Source: Branchiostoma floridae (taxonomy: Eukaryota > Chordata > Leptocardii > Amphioxiformes > Branchiostomatidae). From it: a DNA stretch of 64,000 nucleotides. Numbering within the stretch: the first letter of the stretch is position 1; each line of letters opens with the position of its first letter. The notes under the pieces are model-generated. The model was not told the DNA's origin. It did not search any database and saw only the letters and a list, made by a program, of their open reading frames with translations. The DNA lies in the NCBI RefSeq assembly GCF_000003815.2, contig NC_049984.1, positions 6,592,715-6,656,714 of the forward strand. Direction: 5' to 3'. Positions 1 to 12,650 of the stretch are shown one piece after another. Made by a program: the position numbers and the translations under genes.

Positions 1-165
1 GGCTGGGATGAGCCAGTCGCTCAGGAAGGTCATGCCATCGCCACGGAAACGGTTCTCCACAATCTGGCACACCTGGCCGAGGAGGAGGGGCGCGGTGGCG
101 TGGTACGGCGGGAACAGCGTCGACAAGGTGCGCTGGATGGAGCTGTCAAGGTCGTGCAGGAAACT
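1..165 (-). CDS. PLEKHG4/KIAA1755-family protein, second coding exon (runs off the window start)
   Basis: The minus-strand exon opens after a good acceptor (ttttccag) at about 166 and stays open to the window edge in phase 0. It encodes SFLHDLDSSIQRTLSTLFPP, then HATAPLLLGQV and FRGDGMTFLSDWLIPA. This is the N-terminal signature of the vertebrate PLEKHG4, PLEKHG4B and KIAA1755 proteins (LD..IQ..L..LYPPFEATAP..LGQV, then GDGL.FL.DFLIPAK). PLEKHG4-type members carry spectrin-like repeats and a DH-PH Rho guanine-nucleotide-exchange module further on, which would lie outside this window. Which paralogue this is cannot be decided from 55 residues. The upstream coding exon is probably at 37,008-37,064. 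Family assignment is by remembered similarity. Confidence 0.8.
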
Positions 166-2709
166 CTGGAAAACACAAGGTCAAGTTTAGATTATTCATT
201 TGGAACAATAGAATGATGCACTTAGTATTTTGTTATCTACATGAGTACATTTACAATGAAGGTATCTTTCTTCAATCATATCAGTGCTTATGGATAAACT
301 AAACTTTAATAAACCAACACTAACTTAATTAGGACTTACCCCAAATTTAGTGTGGTCAGTCAAAGTTTAGTTTATCCATAATGTCATTTACCAACACAGA
401 TGAACTTTCATGCTAACATATCAGTACTTATTGGTCATCTGCAATCTCTGTTGAAAGGTTTACTCAATAAAAAATTAATTTCTATTGTAACAACGTTATC
501 ATCCATACTTGGGCGAAACTTCACTATTCATTGCAACAATTTTGGTAACAAAATTTCAGCTTAAAAACCCTTCTAACTGAGAGAATGAGAGAAGAATGAA
601 TGATTTATTTGTAAAACATTGCAGCTTGTGCACTTGCCTAGATGTCTAGACACCCCTTACATGAATTTTTGACATAGTATAATAAATCAAAGGCAGTAAA
701 AAGTAGAATATAGACTTAAATTTCTTTATTTTTCACAGAAGAAATGGCTGTCAGAGACACATCAATGGCACTGTAATCCAGTAAATCAATCATGATGTCT
801 TCAAAAAACACACAGTATAATTTGACAACATGTGAAGAGCTGTAACAAGTTGAGGTCATAACCAGGGCACATGTGGGGGATCACTCTGACATATCACATG
901 TATATATAGAACATGACAGTGCTACTGGGCACGTAGGGAATCATACCACACAGAAACATACTGTTAACTTCATTATACTGCTGCATGATTCCAAAATTGT
1001 ACTCAGTACTGCAAATATTCAATCATCATATTTGTACATACAACTTATTTGTACAAACAAAAATTTCAATCTCTTCTTGTGAATTTAACTCAACACAAAA
1101 TTACAACAGACTTAAAAGCAAACCTGTACACTTGTACAATGTTTTAACTTTTAACTACGGAATTTCAAGATATTTAATGGCTTGGTTTTGACCTTCTTGT
1201 GAATTTAACCCAACAGCATTTTACTGTTTATACAGCAAATAGATTAAAAATTAATTTTTCTTTCAATGTTTGGTTACACCTACAAATTGAAGTTTAATCT
1301 GATGACTGACATTTTAAACAGATACATCCTTTCCAGATGTACGAAAGCCATTATAGTAACAAAGAAGAAAATACCAAAATAGAAAAGTCAACATGGACCA
1401 GTGACAGGGCCAACAGTTTCCGACCACGAGGCCATCAAACAACAAAACAGGAAACAGTCCAAATATTGGCACAGGTGAGGAGGTATTGGCCCGCACGTGT
1501 GAAACGTCGTGACTTCCCAACTTTACAACTTCCCTGGCAACTAACTTGGGAAAGCACACAGTGTCATGACATGTCAGAAGAACAACGTACTGTCAGAACC
1601 AGGCAGTGACAGATGTTAAGGCCAGGAGAAAAGCAGCCCACTCAGCAAGTGCATGAACTTCACGGCAACTGAACCATCTGTCTTCACTCCTCATGTTATT
1701 GCGAGCTGCGCCTCTCGTGTAACCTTTCCGTGAGGAAACCATAATTGAGGTGTTACCTTATTTTCCTTCAGGTGAGACGAACCTGAGTTTCCCATCCTGC
1801 CGGGCCCTGCCCGGGAACGCTAGCATCCGTGGTGGGAACTCACTGTGAGAATCTGTGAACCAAAGCGGTTCTCTGATCCAAAAATAGTTTACAGACAGAC
1901 GGGGACAAGCTCGGTGCTCCTGAATGGTTCCTAACGTGAGATGAAAGCCGCCCCGGCTGTGTGTATGTCAGGTAACACATTAACTCGCCTCTCAATGGGC
2001 GACTCTTGAGCTGTGTTAACAAGATGTAAACTACATTTGTACGGCTTTCCGTGCAGGCTGCAGGCCTTGTTCATATCCAGGCACCCGACAACACTAAAGA
2101 GAATTTATTGGCTCAAAAACAGCACACGAAACAATGTGAATATATTCTGATACCGCAGGAATTTCGTCCTTTGAATTAGGGCGAGGGAAAAAAGAGCAGG
2201 AGAAAGACACGATCAACACGAGATATGTGGAAAACTGATTCTGGAGTGCTTGGTCAACATTAGGACTTGAATTAATGGTCGGACAATGATGATGCGTTAA
2301 GTGTTGAGTAAACTAAGGAAACAAAGGCGAGAAAAAAGCGAGGAAGAGTCTTTGTAAAGCTTCGGACAGGCTTTCACGGCTAGCTTTATAACTATGCTGA
2401 CAAATGTGGCTAAAAATATGGGGATATAAATTATTGTGATTGATAATAAGAGCAACAACACGGTTATGAGATAAGGACTAGAAAAGAGGGCGGGTTGGAG
2501 GTGTGGTGGTCAGAAGGTCACGGGCAGACACAGAAGGGGTAAGTCTTAGTTAAACTTGAAAGGAACTGCTGTACTTCTTTAAGACAGAAGGGCAGAGTCA
2601 ATAAATGTAGAGCACATGAAATAGACATATATTGTAAGCATTTCCTCTATGCTACCTTTAATATCCTCTTTAAAAAAGCTATCCACTGCTACTGTCATCT
2701 ATCTCCTTG

Positions 2710-2795
2710 ATTAAAAAAGTTCAGAGTTCGATACTTGCCATGCCCCGACCTAGTACCCTTGGGAAAGGCACTTTACATGATATACCCACCATGAT
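2710..2795 (+). repeat. SINE fragment
   Basis: A B-box-like 'gagttcgata' is followed by 'cccttgggaaaggcacttta' and a short tail. This combination is typical of tRNA-derived SINEs of invertebrate chordates. Only the centre and 3' part can be seen. Confidence 0.45.
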
Positions 2796-4545
2796 GGTGG
2801 AGTGACCAGCTAATATGTCAAAAGGGGAGCCAAAAACAAGTGCGGATTTGGTGTGCCAGTGTGCCAACATCTGCGCATTTGCCACTAAGAGCCATAATTT
2901 TTTTTAATGCGTCTGCATTGCAGGTAAAAGAGTATACCTGTACATGTGCTCCATACCACCAACCAACAGACTGCCTACATGGGTCTACAGGTAACATTGC
3001 CCGGGGCAGGGGTTAATTCGTGGGGCCATGTTTACACAATAAGGTGACTTCACTCCTGTATTTCACACAGACATCGTCAAAATTCTTCAGCTTTCAAACG
3101 TTAAGCATGGCGGTTACATGGCCAAGTGAGCTTGTATGAGAAGAGCGCAAGCTGGATATACAGGTGATGCAGAGACATTCAAGACTCCAAATTTTCAAGT
3201 CTTACCAAATTCAAGGTCTTAAATTTCAAGGCCCTCCTGTTACGCTAATGTTAAACCCAAAAAGTCATAGTTATAATGACAGATGCTTCTTCCTTTTCAG
3301 ATGTTGGCATTCAAAATGTATTTAATATGGTGTTATAAAAATACACTTTGCCTTGACTTTGACATCTCACTGGGAAGTACAAGAGCATGGAAACTGACTT
3401 GTTACAGCCTTACCCTAAAGGGGAAGATTTGCCATAAGATATTCTTCCACAAGGTTGTTTCCTATCAACAGACGTCCATTGTTCGGCATGGCTTACAGTA
3501 GCGGAAGGTAAAAATGCGGCAGGCTTAGCCAACCTCCACGCGTTGATGTTATCCAGACGCCACTGTAGCCATCGCTTTTGTCCACAATCACCGAGCAGTC
3601 GAACAGACTTTCTACACAATCTACTGGATATTTTGCTTGATTCCCTACTTTAGATAAACACCTTAAACTGACGACACAAAGGGTCTTTTTTATTTGGATT
3701 GACAACGTGTCATCTTGGTATTTTACAGAGTATTCTCTACGCAAGTGCTGTTGAAGTCAGTGTTACAAGAAAGACTACCCAACAAAAGGAGACAATACAG
3801 GGGGAGGGGCAGAAAATAAACTCCTCCCCCCTTAATCAGAAGAGGATCCCCCCCCCCCCAGATGACAACTCATGGGGGGCAGTTTTTCATAATTCAGAAC
3901 AAGAAAAAAACTCTATCTTTTACATCATTGTAGCCTAAACAAGAACAAAGAGGGACAAAGTACAATGAAATCAATCAGTCCAGATAAGATTAGTATCAAT
4001 ACTTTCCTTGAAATGCTAGGCTGATCTCTGCTGGCTATTAAACAGTTCCTAGGAATGCAGGGTCAGGGAAAACGTACATGTGATACCGCTGTTTCCTCTG
4101 ATGTATGTATGACATGTAAAACTATCCATCACTTTACATTCTGGGGAAAATATTGTCATCAGCTCAATTACAAAGGCATCTCCATTATTTTGGGTACAAA
4201 ACCTCACCATCCACACTCACTTCCTGAGGAACAAGGGACATATCAAAGTTATCTTCAAGATATAGATCAGGTTCCTTTGAATACACCTGATATTATTATT
4301 TTCTCAAGAAATTCAAGAAGCCAACAGGAAGCTGGGATAGAGAGGACCCTTAGTTTATACAGCCAGTATCATTTTCAATTACTGTATTTTGTGAAGATAA
4401 AATATGCCATCATTCCTAATGTTGACTGATGAAAAGTTAACCTTTATTTTATCATAATTATCAATGTAATCTACCAGTAACTCAAAGATTGAAATTTATT
4501 AATATGGTAGTACTACCTGTATTAATTTTCTATAGCTTACTTGCT

Positions 4546-4563
4546 TGTTGTTGTTGTTGTTGT
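4546..4563 (+). repeat. (GTT)n microsatellite
   Basis: Six uninterrupted GTT units. Confidence 0.8.
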
Positions 4564-5765
4564 CCTTGTTTAACGTGTATTATTTTGCAAGACATGGTCT
4601 CTTGGTGAGCCATGGAATATTAGACAAAGTAAATGACTAGAATAGGCTGCAAAGCAATACCCAGACTTGATACAACAATTATAACAATACAGTAGCTGTA
4701 AAAATTCTACATATAATCTGTGCTGAAAAAGTCTATGCGTAACGACTTGTTCTACCACACACTAGATTATATTTCCAGTCTAGAGAGGCCATAAAATTCT
4801 CTAAAGCACCTGCTTGTTCCACTTGTTCCTACATCAAACCTCAATTAGCACAATAAAAGGGTCCTAAGTAACAGAAAGGGTCCACTTTAGGCCCTCCATT
4901 GTTTCTCCTGTGTACCACACTTAAGGGCCTTTATACAACAACCCTCTTATGAAAAGTGTACAACATTCTGCACTTTCATTTAATGGGATATATTCCGGTC
5001 TATGAGGAAAACGACACTTTTACTAATGGTAGGCAAGGTTATGATACTCTCAGTTACAGAAGCATTCTCAACTGAGCATCAAATCATAATACTATCAGAA
5101 TAACTACTAAGTAAACAACAACTTTTATTAATTACAGTTGGATGCCAAATAGACTTTTCTTGTCTGTATCAAATTTACAAATGCTGATTTTGTTAGGTCT
5201 TAAATGTCAAAATAAAGGTTTACCATATCTAAAAAAGGAGATTTCATGGTGACTCATCAGTGTTGAGTTCACACAAGGTTTCTGTTAACTCTTTCAAGTA
5301 CTTGCCAAGAATGACATCAACTGTTTGGTCCCACAAGAGAGCAGCTTCCTACACTTCCTGTAATGTACTGACAGACATACTGAACTTGTAAAGTTTATAG
5401 GGGAAAATGTTTTTTTTCTACAGTTGGAATGACAATTGACAGTGACTTTTCAAACCCAATGTCTTTTGAGTCCATACATAATTATGAATACAATAAAAAA
5501 AATTGACGCTTTTTCATTTTCAACACACATGAATATACAAAAAATGAAAAGATATTAACAGTGAAACCTGTATAAAGTGGCACAATGAATGGCTGCATAA
5601 TTTACTTGGTTATGTTGGTACCTCAAAATTCAATGCTTTGATCTAATGAACACACAACGGCCCTTAAGTACACAACCTTATCTTGTCAACAAATCACCAA
5701 CTGTAACTTCTCAAGCATCCATGAAAATATTTCATACATCTGGAGACAAGCCCCCAATACCTCAC

Positions 5766-5918
5766 CTTTGGACCTGACATTCTGGACCTCCTTGTGACTG
5801 CTCGGAAGAGAAAATTTGCCCAGAAGACTGGCCGAAGGACAAAACGACCGACCCAACGTACTGCCAACCACGACACGTCCACCAGTGCCCACAGTAATCC
5901 TGCCACTGCCCCGAACAT
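5766..5918 (-). CDS. Candidate alternative first coding exon of the PLEKHG4-like gene (hydrophobic N-terminus)
   Basis: An ATG at 5,918 on the minus strand opens exactly 51 codons that end at a strong donor (CCAAAG|GTGAGG) in phase 0, the phase needed to splice to the exon at 165. The peptide starts MFGAVAGLLWALVDVSWLAV, continues RWVGRFVLRPVFWANFLF and ends with a basic stretch (RAVTRRSRMSGPK). This would place a signal-anchor-like hydrophobic segment on the protein. Its last residues (MSGPK) resemble the start and end of the 37-kb exon (MSG...PPK). No homologue is recognised. A short TTAGG tandem array lies just upstream at 5,925-5,940. It could be a chance open frame beside a chance donor. 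Confidence 0.4.
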
Positions 5919-5924
5919 GTGGGT

Positions 5925-5940
5925 GTTAGGTTAGGTTAGG
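5925..5940 (+). repeat. (TTAGG)3 short array
   Basis: Three TTAGG units. Probably a chance microsatellite rather than an interstitial telomere, since chordate telomeres are TTAGGG. Confidence 0.6.
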
Positions 5941-8900
5941 CTCCCTGTTCTAATGGTGTGTCAGACTCCTCTGGGGTCATACTTGCGCCTTAAGGTCTCC
6001 CCTCCAGGCAACGGAAGCACCAGGAGCTCCTTAAAGACAGTCTCTCATTGTCTTGAAGAGATTCTTGTACAGACTTGTTCCCCCAAATAATTCCTCACGG
6101 ATTTGTGCACTCTGATAAAGTAAATGTTGCCAGTGCATGAGAACTGGGACAAGGTGTGTTGGTTCAGGGCATGCTTTTAAAAGGGGGGGATTCTAAGACA
6201 TTTGACACTTAGGAACAGACAATATAAACAAAGACAATACCCCATACTACATTTTGTACTTCAATATTCTTAAAGATCATGCAAATGAGGAATACCTTCT
6301 TCATATACGCATTATCAAAGTTTGCGTAAATTGCTAGGATGTTCTACTAAATAAATGAATTGCCCTACAAAACAGTGGACTATTCCTAAGCATTGTTCCA
6401 GTGCTAAATCAAGCATGAAGCGTACAAGTAAACGGAAGGTGGGCATGTGGACATGATTGGCCAATTTTACAGCATTGTGATACAGAAGGGAGTGGTGATC
6501 TCAAATGGAGCAGAAAGAAAGCAACACTATTCAATTAGCTGTGATTCAGTAAAATGCTTCCAAAGCCTTTGATAAACATGTTACTTATTCTGGCTGATTT
6601 TCACAACTTTCCCACACTATTGAAAAAGTAGGACATTTGGTCTTCGATGGCTTGCAAAAAAGTTAGTCGCTAGTCGAACACTACAAACCAAGTTTTAAGC
6701 AATTGTCACGAAGAGACAGAGCAGATACTTCCTTACGCTCTCTTTATTCATTGTAATTAACAGCTTACGAACAATCAGCCCTTAGGCCAAAACTTCTAAT
6801 TGTCTACAAATGATCTAATGAACAACTCACATCTGTCGAATCTCATCTACATACTGAAGAGCTGAGACTATCTATATAGAAAGATCGACCAGCAAAATAC
6901 TGTAAAATTTATAAACATGACAAGGGTATACTTTTAACATATCTGAACTCAACTCCGAAGTTCCCAGAGAACATTGATCATCAATTTCTGCACTGAAGTG
7001 TAAAATCACACTTTAAGCCACCTACGCAGGGATGGTCGGATCTTCCCTTGTGACTCACAACTTGTTGGACTTGTACGTATATATAGGATTTGGTGAGAAG
7101 GGAAGGGCTAGCAAGATAAAACAAACCAGAAGTACAAAGATTGACACACCCACACAGACAAAATCACACCAAAACAGAAAACAAGTTTTAAGTTTTCTTA
7201 ATTATGGTCCTTACTTTTCAGGTGAGTTTCACAAATTGTGTTTTGATAGGCGCAAGACGAAACCTCAAGTCCTTCATTCATTGATCTGTTTGTCAAAACA
7301 TGGAAAAATAAACAAACAAACCACTCCAAACACATTAACCTGGCAAACAACTATTAACAGATTGGAGTTGAACAATATTCCAACTAGTTACAGCAAAGGA
7401 TCACAGGAAAAGCCTGTAACAGGCAAAGCATGACATAAATGTAAGAGGATATAACTGGTCGCATTAAGTTGGCTTAGGGAAAAAATCTGCGCTACTTCTC
7501 CTTGCGCAATCCTCTTATTTCTGCTCTAGTTCCCCCATACCCCTCTTGACTGGTACACAACCCTATACTGCCTCTCTTTATGCCCATTAACACACTTCCT
7601 ACTGGCTTGAATCAAAGTTCCTTACTTTCTCATGCAGGACTGGAAAGACTTCAAGTCTCAAGAGCTTCAAAAACTTGGCACATAATATAGTTATAAGGAT
7701 TAGCAGAAATACATAGGGTTTCTGGCTTTTCAGGCATAGCTTTTAGTTGGCTTCAAATTCTTGGCACGTCATGCCACTGTGAACAGTTAATTAGTTGGGA
7801 AAATAGCAGAAATTCCTGGAGATTTACCCGATTTGTACATTTCAGCACCGAGCCAAATAACAGGATTGGGACTACCTGGGAAACCTAGAAACTTAAGAAT
7901 CTTATAAACCCACCTTTAAGTTTCATGCGAGTACAAAACAGCTCAAAACTTGGCGCCTTTCGGTACACCTTTTATTTCATTCTGTAGTCTTGTTTTGCGA
8001 CCTTGCCTACCTGAAGGTCAAGTTCTGCTTGAAGGTCAAGTAGGTGATGAAGTATTATTTGTTCTAAAGTTCAAACATGTCGAACTTCTCTTAAGTAACC
8101 ATCTACGGACGAAATATGAGGTTCGCAGTTAACACGATTACTTTACTTTGTGGGTATTTATAGCCAAAAGGTTTGACACATACACATATTATCGCTGATT
8201 GAAAAATTATTCATCAATAATATATTTGCATCTGTTTGACACTACCTGTCATTCAAGGTCCAAATTAGCGATATATAAAAGTGTAGCCTGGGTACCGTTC
8301 TCCATAATAACTGAAAGGTCAATTTTTTCACTTGTACTATTTTCTATAGTAATGATGGCTCAAACTTTTTTTCACATGGTAAGCAATCTGCAGAAAGATT
8401 CATCCAGCAGTCATTACATCTAGGATGGTACCTACTAACCTAAGCTAATATAAGTTACCCAACACTCAGAAATACCTGCTCTGGGAAATCCGTGAATTAC
8501 TACTCCACAATTACCATCCATGCCTGTTCAAGTGTTAAACCCTGTCACCCAGACTCAGAACAAAGTAGATATTTATTGGCCTTCACACTTTGGAGGTTGA
8601 TTGTTTAGGATTTGTGCAGTTGACTTGGAAAAGACAAATTGACCTGTTTCTATGGCTATAACCTACAAAAACAGACAAGTTTGTTCTAAAAATAAGCGAC
8701 TAGATTAAATTGTTAACAAAATACTTCCGAGCTGAGTGATCACTGTGCTAGTAAGTTATTTTGTGGCTACCACACAGTCAGCTCTATGTCATTTAGCAAA
8801 CCCTCCATTCACTTCTTCGTTTGTTCACAACCATTTGTCAATTTAATTATTCGGTCTAGGTTTCCAATAATTGAAACTTTAATAGCCACAACAATATTAA

Positions 8901-10157
8901 GTGTTTGCTTGTAGGATAATTCAACATAGAGTGCTAATCTGATCCTAGAAGTAATATAATCTATATATAGCGTTATCGTCATGCGGCAAAGTTTATTATA
9001 GTCTTGACTGAACTTGTTTGATGTTTGCAAATCATTACAGACGTAGATGTCAGTTCCTAGATCAAGGAAACTGAAATGTTGCTGTGAAATTGGGACACCT
9101 TTTTACCTACTTAATAGCTTTTACATTCAGTACTACAGTTACTGATAAAAGGTATTCTCTAATTAGTTCTACATACTTGACATAACTTTTGCTCATCAAT
9201 TCTACAACCCTTCAAATATGGGATTTCCCATAATCTGGCCACACAGTGACATCAGCACTTCAAAGCTGCATCGATAACCGACGTTCTCATTTTTGTTTGG
9301 TTTCCGTAGCTACCCCGACATTCTCTGCCCACGTTCTGTTTGTTCGTAAACGCCGACCTCGCGAAGTTTTCAAACATGGATTAAAAAGCGGGGCTGGACA
9401 TAAAGACTAATCTGACCAGTGTGTACAGGGGCTCTTAAGAAAGTCGGAGCTTTTAAGTTGTTTGTTCCTTGTGCCCCAGAGGTCACCTGGTCTGAATACA
9501 CCTGGTAAGAGGTGTTTACCTGACAATGTGGAGCGGGTCACGGGTTCAAGGAGCAAGTTTGCACTAATGTTGCCCTCACAGAAAATCAATTTGTGTCGGG
9601 TGAACGACTGGACTTTTAACCCTATTGTAAGAGGTATTTTTGCAAAAACAATTTAGAAGACAAAAAGCTTCAAGGCTATAATTATCTAGCTCACTAATTA
9701 CACCAGAAGGAGTAAAAAAAGAACTGTAAGATTCACACAAAATAGAGATTTCAAGTAAATTCTCTAAGTGCTTGTGAGTCCTTGTGACACTAACCACCAA
9801 GAAATGTATAAAAACTTCAAGGTTGTGTTTCTACATCATTCACAGCCTTCTTTGTTATTCTTAGAAGAAATTCAAGAATGCAGTAAAAATACCTAATAAG
9901 ACTAGATTAGATTCATCTAAACTAAAGATGAGACCAATCAGATCCAGTGGAAGCACAACAGGAGTAGTTGCTAGGGGATACACGAGTTCGACACAGGCAG
10001 GGCATGTCTGGACCTGATACTGTTGGTGAGAAACAAGACTGGCCGTCAGCTATGCTTTCATGGACACTACCAGATAGTAAAACCCTTGTAAACTTCATAT
10101 ACCAAATAAAAAAACTCATAATATCCAAACGCTTCCTTCCCATTCTGTTCCTGTGGA

Positions 10158-10250
10158 AAATGAATGAATGAACATATTATGTGGAATGAATGAATGAATG
10201 AACGAACAAATGAACGAACGAACAAATGAACGAACGAATGACCATACAAA
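10158..10250 (+). repeat. (AATG/AACG)n tetranucleotide array
   Basis: Interleaved gaatgaatgaat, gaacgaac and aaatgaacg units form an imperfect tetranucleotide array of about 90 bp. Confidence 0.8.
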
Positions 10251-11026
10251 GGAACAGATTCATATTTGTATACCCAAACAAATAGTGTTAGTATCTTGAA
10301 TGTATGGGACATAGAAATCCATACAGTCACACACTAACTTATTTACAAAAACACTTTCAAATTACTCTTTTTCAAGCCCTGGATAGGACAGCACAAGATG
10401 GTGTGCCTTCAAACACCTCGTTCTATTTTTAACAACATACAAACCTTGATAAAATATTTGTGGATGTCAGACTTTTGCACAGGTCCATTAAAGAGTCCAC
10501 CTGTTCTGCTTGGTACTTCTCTTTAGTATGTCTGGACATAATTAGGTCAAATCATTCAACAGCACAAGTGGGAAGAGGGCAAAAAAACACATCATCCTTT
10601 TTCCTCCTCTTTTCATCCATTGTTTACAGAATTCTTCATCTAACTGGCGTACCATTTGGTTGTGCATAACCTTTACCAACTGCTAACTAACCGTGTCTGT
10701 TCAAACCCTCTACTTCCTAACATCATCTATCACTCTTCTGACTCCTAGAACATGTCTGTTGACACCTGTGATGGACCTCTTAGCACTACTTTTTGTAGGC
10801 AACACTCTTGAAATTTCTCTCTCTTTTTAATGATGGGAAAAATCATCCTAATGCACATCAATACTTTAAAAAAGGAAGTAATTATTAAGATAAATTAAGG
10901 TGGTTTTACTCACTGGTCTTAATCATTTAGAAGTCTACTATCTCCATCTTTTCTTGTGTAAACATGTACTGTAGTTGTTTATCACACCCATACAGTAGTT
11001 GTTAGTCACACACATGCAATTCTTTG

Positions 11027-11089
11027 TCACACCTGTAATACTTTATCACACCTGCAGTTATTTGTCACACCTGTACTTTTGTCACACCT
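11027..11089 (+). promoter_or_regulatory. Array of T-box half-sites / CACCTG boxes
   Basis: TCACACCT occurs at 11,027, 11,046, 11,065 and 11,082, with near-matches on both sides (TCACACCC at 10,982, GCACACCT at 11,104). TCACACCT is the reverse complement of the T-box half-site AGGTGTGA. Three of the four are followed by GTA, the other by GCA, so each also contains CACCTG, the Snail/ZEB E-box. The 17-19 bp spacing indicates a decayed tandem repeat. Regulatory function is inferred only. Confidence 0.4.
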
Positions 11090-11470
11090 GTAGTTTTGCC
11101 ATGGCACACCTGTGGTCATTAGTCATACCTATACATGTCAATGGATATGAATGAATATGTACATGAATATAAATATGTATGTCAGACCCAGTCTGTACCC
11201 CACTGTTGTTTATAGCATCTACAGGTGTTTACCAAAACTAAGAAAGTTCCTCCAAGATGCTCCACTTTTTAAGACGTCTTAGCCTTTCACTCCAGTCAAG
11301 GCATGACCATCTCCAGGGCCATGTGGGTCTGTAACCTTCCTCTATCTAATCCCTTCACAAAGCAAGACCTTTAAGACAAACAGGCGCTCTCCTAAGACAC
11401 CTGAGATGGGGGCACACATCACTTAAAGGATCTGGTTCAAACCTTCCCAGTGTTCTCCCGACCTTGAGCT

Positions 11471-11494
11471 CCTTGGTTGCCATGGCAACCAAGG
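11471..11494. promoter_or_regulatory. RFX X-box in a perfect 24-bp palindrome
   Basis: The central 14 bases, GTTGCCATGGCAAC (11,476-11,489), are the ideal palindromic binding site of RFX transcription factors. The palindrome extends perfectly by five more bases on each side (CCTTG / CAAGG). It lies deep in the giant intron. Function is inferred from motif identity. Confidence 0.55.
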
Positions 11495-11834
11495 AAACTT
11501 GCTGAGTCAGGTAAGCCGAGCCCCTGTTGCTTCTTTTCTGTCTTGCACAAACAAATTAAAGAAAAGGCGCTAATACACTCTGGAATGGTAATCCAAGCAA
11601 CTTTCACATACCCTACGTCTTACACAAAATAAAGGAAGGGAAAGTGTTCTGACAAGATAACAGGGAAGTTACAAGGGATCCTTAAAAATTCCAAAAATCT
11701 ATTTCAGTACAGACTAAACTAAAAACAAGTACTGGTGGCAAGCAAAGAAATAAATGGATATGGTATAGAACATTTTCACTTGAATTGAAACCTAAAAACA
11801 CATCCAATAACTGTACATCCAACATAAACACACA

Positions 11835-12340
11835 GAGGTGTAGTTTGTTGCAGCTGCCAATCATACTGACATCTGATGACATGATTTTACAAAACCGATC
11901 CCTAATTAATTCCCTTAGCATACAAATGACTGCTCACCCTTAAACCAATACCTGCCAGGTAAGAAACATCTGCCTTATGGTTCCTTTATCAGATGGGAGT
12001 ACAGCACTCACATGGTACACAAGAAGCTTTCTGTGGATTATTAGATAATTAGAACCTACAAGGAGAATTCCTTAAAATCCATTAAATGACTTTTCAAGAA
12101 ACCAGCAAAACAAACAAGGAAACAAAACAGTTGACACAACATGGCCAGGAAAACTTGAACACTAAGGTATAGTTTGCTGCAGGTGTCCATCATTTTGATA
12201 TCTTATGACATAATTTTCAAAACAGATCTATGACTGATCCATTTTGTACACAAACCACTGCTCACCCTGAACCATGCCTCCAGCCTATCACACCCTCAGC
12301 GTGCTGCTCCTTTGCTCAGGTGGAATGACTACAGCACTCA
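11835..12340 (+). repeat. Diverged tandem duplication, period about 326 bp
   Basis: The first copy begins near 11,838 with 'ggtgtagtttgttgcagctg' and runs through 'actgctcaccctt' to 'agtacagcactcac'. The second copy begins near 12,168 with 'ggtatagtttgctgcaggtg' and runs through 'actgctcaccctg' to 'actacagcactcag'. Both copies are non-coding. Confidence 0.6.
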
Positions 12341-12459
12341 GGGCAGCCACCCAGAGAAATGGGTCAGTGGTAAATAGGTGTAAGGTGTCTCAAGCCGCTT
12401 TTACCCCGCACACGTTATGTCTCAAGAATGCGAGGGTGGTGGGGAGGTAAGGGGCCACG

Positions 12460-12650
12460 GCTTCAAGGAGTTGTTGCACCAAGGTGCAGAGTGACCTTGT
12501 TCACATGTAGACCGGAGAATTCTGTCCAGGTCCTTCAAGGAGTCCTTCTCCAGGTCTTTCAAGGAGTCGCACGGAGGTGCAGGGTGACATGGCCGGTGTA
12601 TACACATACATGCACATGTCTGAGAATTCTGGCTGGAGTCTTTGGCAAGG
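12460..12650 (+). repeat. Short diverged tandem repeat
   Basis: Two units each hold 'cttcaaggagt', then 'aggtgcag.gtgac', then 'gagaattctg'. The first starts near 12,459 and the second near 12,558. The long open frames here on both strands have no recognisable domain. Confidence 0.4.

Noticed and set aside
4055-4429. 124-codon plus-strand open frame
   Set aside because: AT-rich, no recognisable domain, no splice-site support; length is plausible by chance in intronic sequence.
7032-7433. 133-codon plus-strand open frame
   Set aside because: Composition is low-complexity Lys/Thr/Gln from A-rich DNA; no domain or conserved motif.
9500-9600. B-box-like 'gggttcaagg' suggesting a tRNA
   Set aside because: No cloverleaf or matching A box around it.
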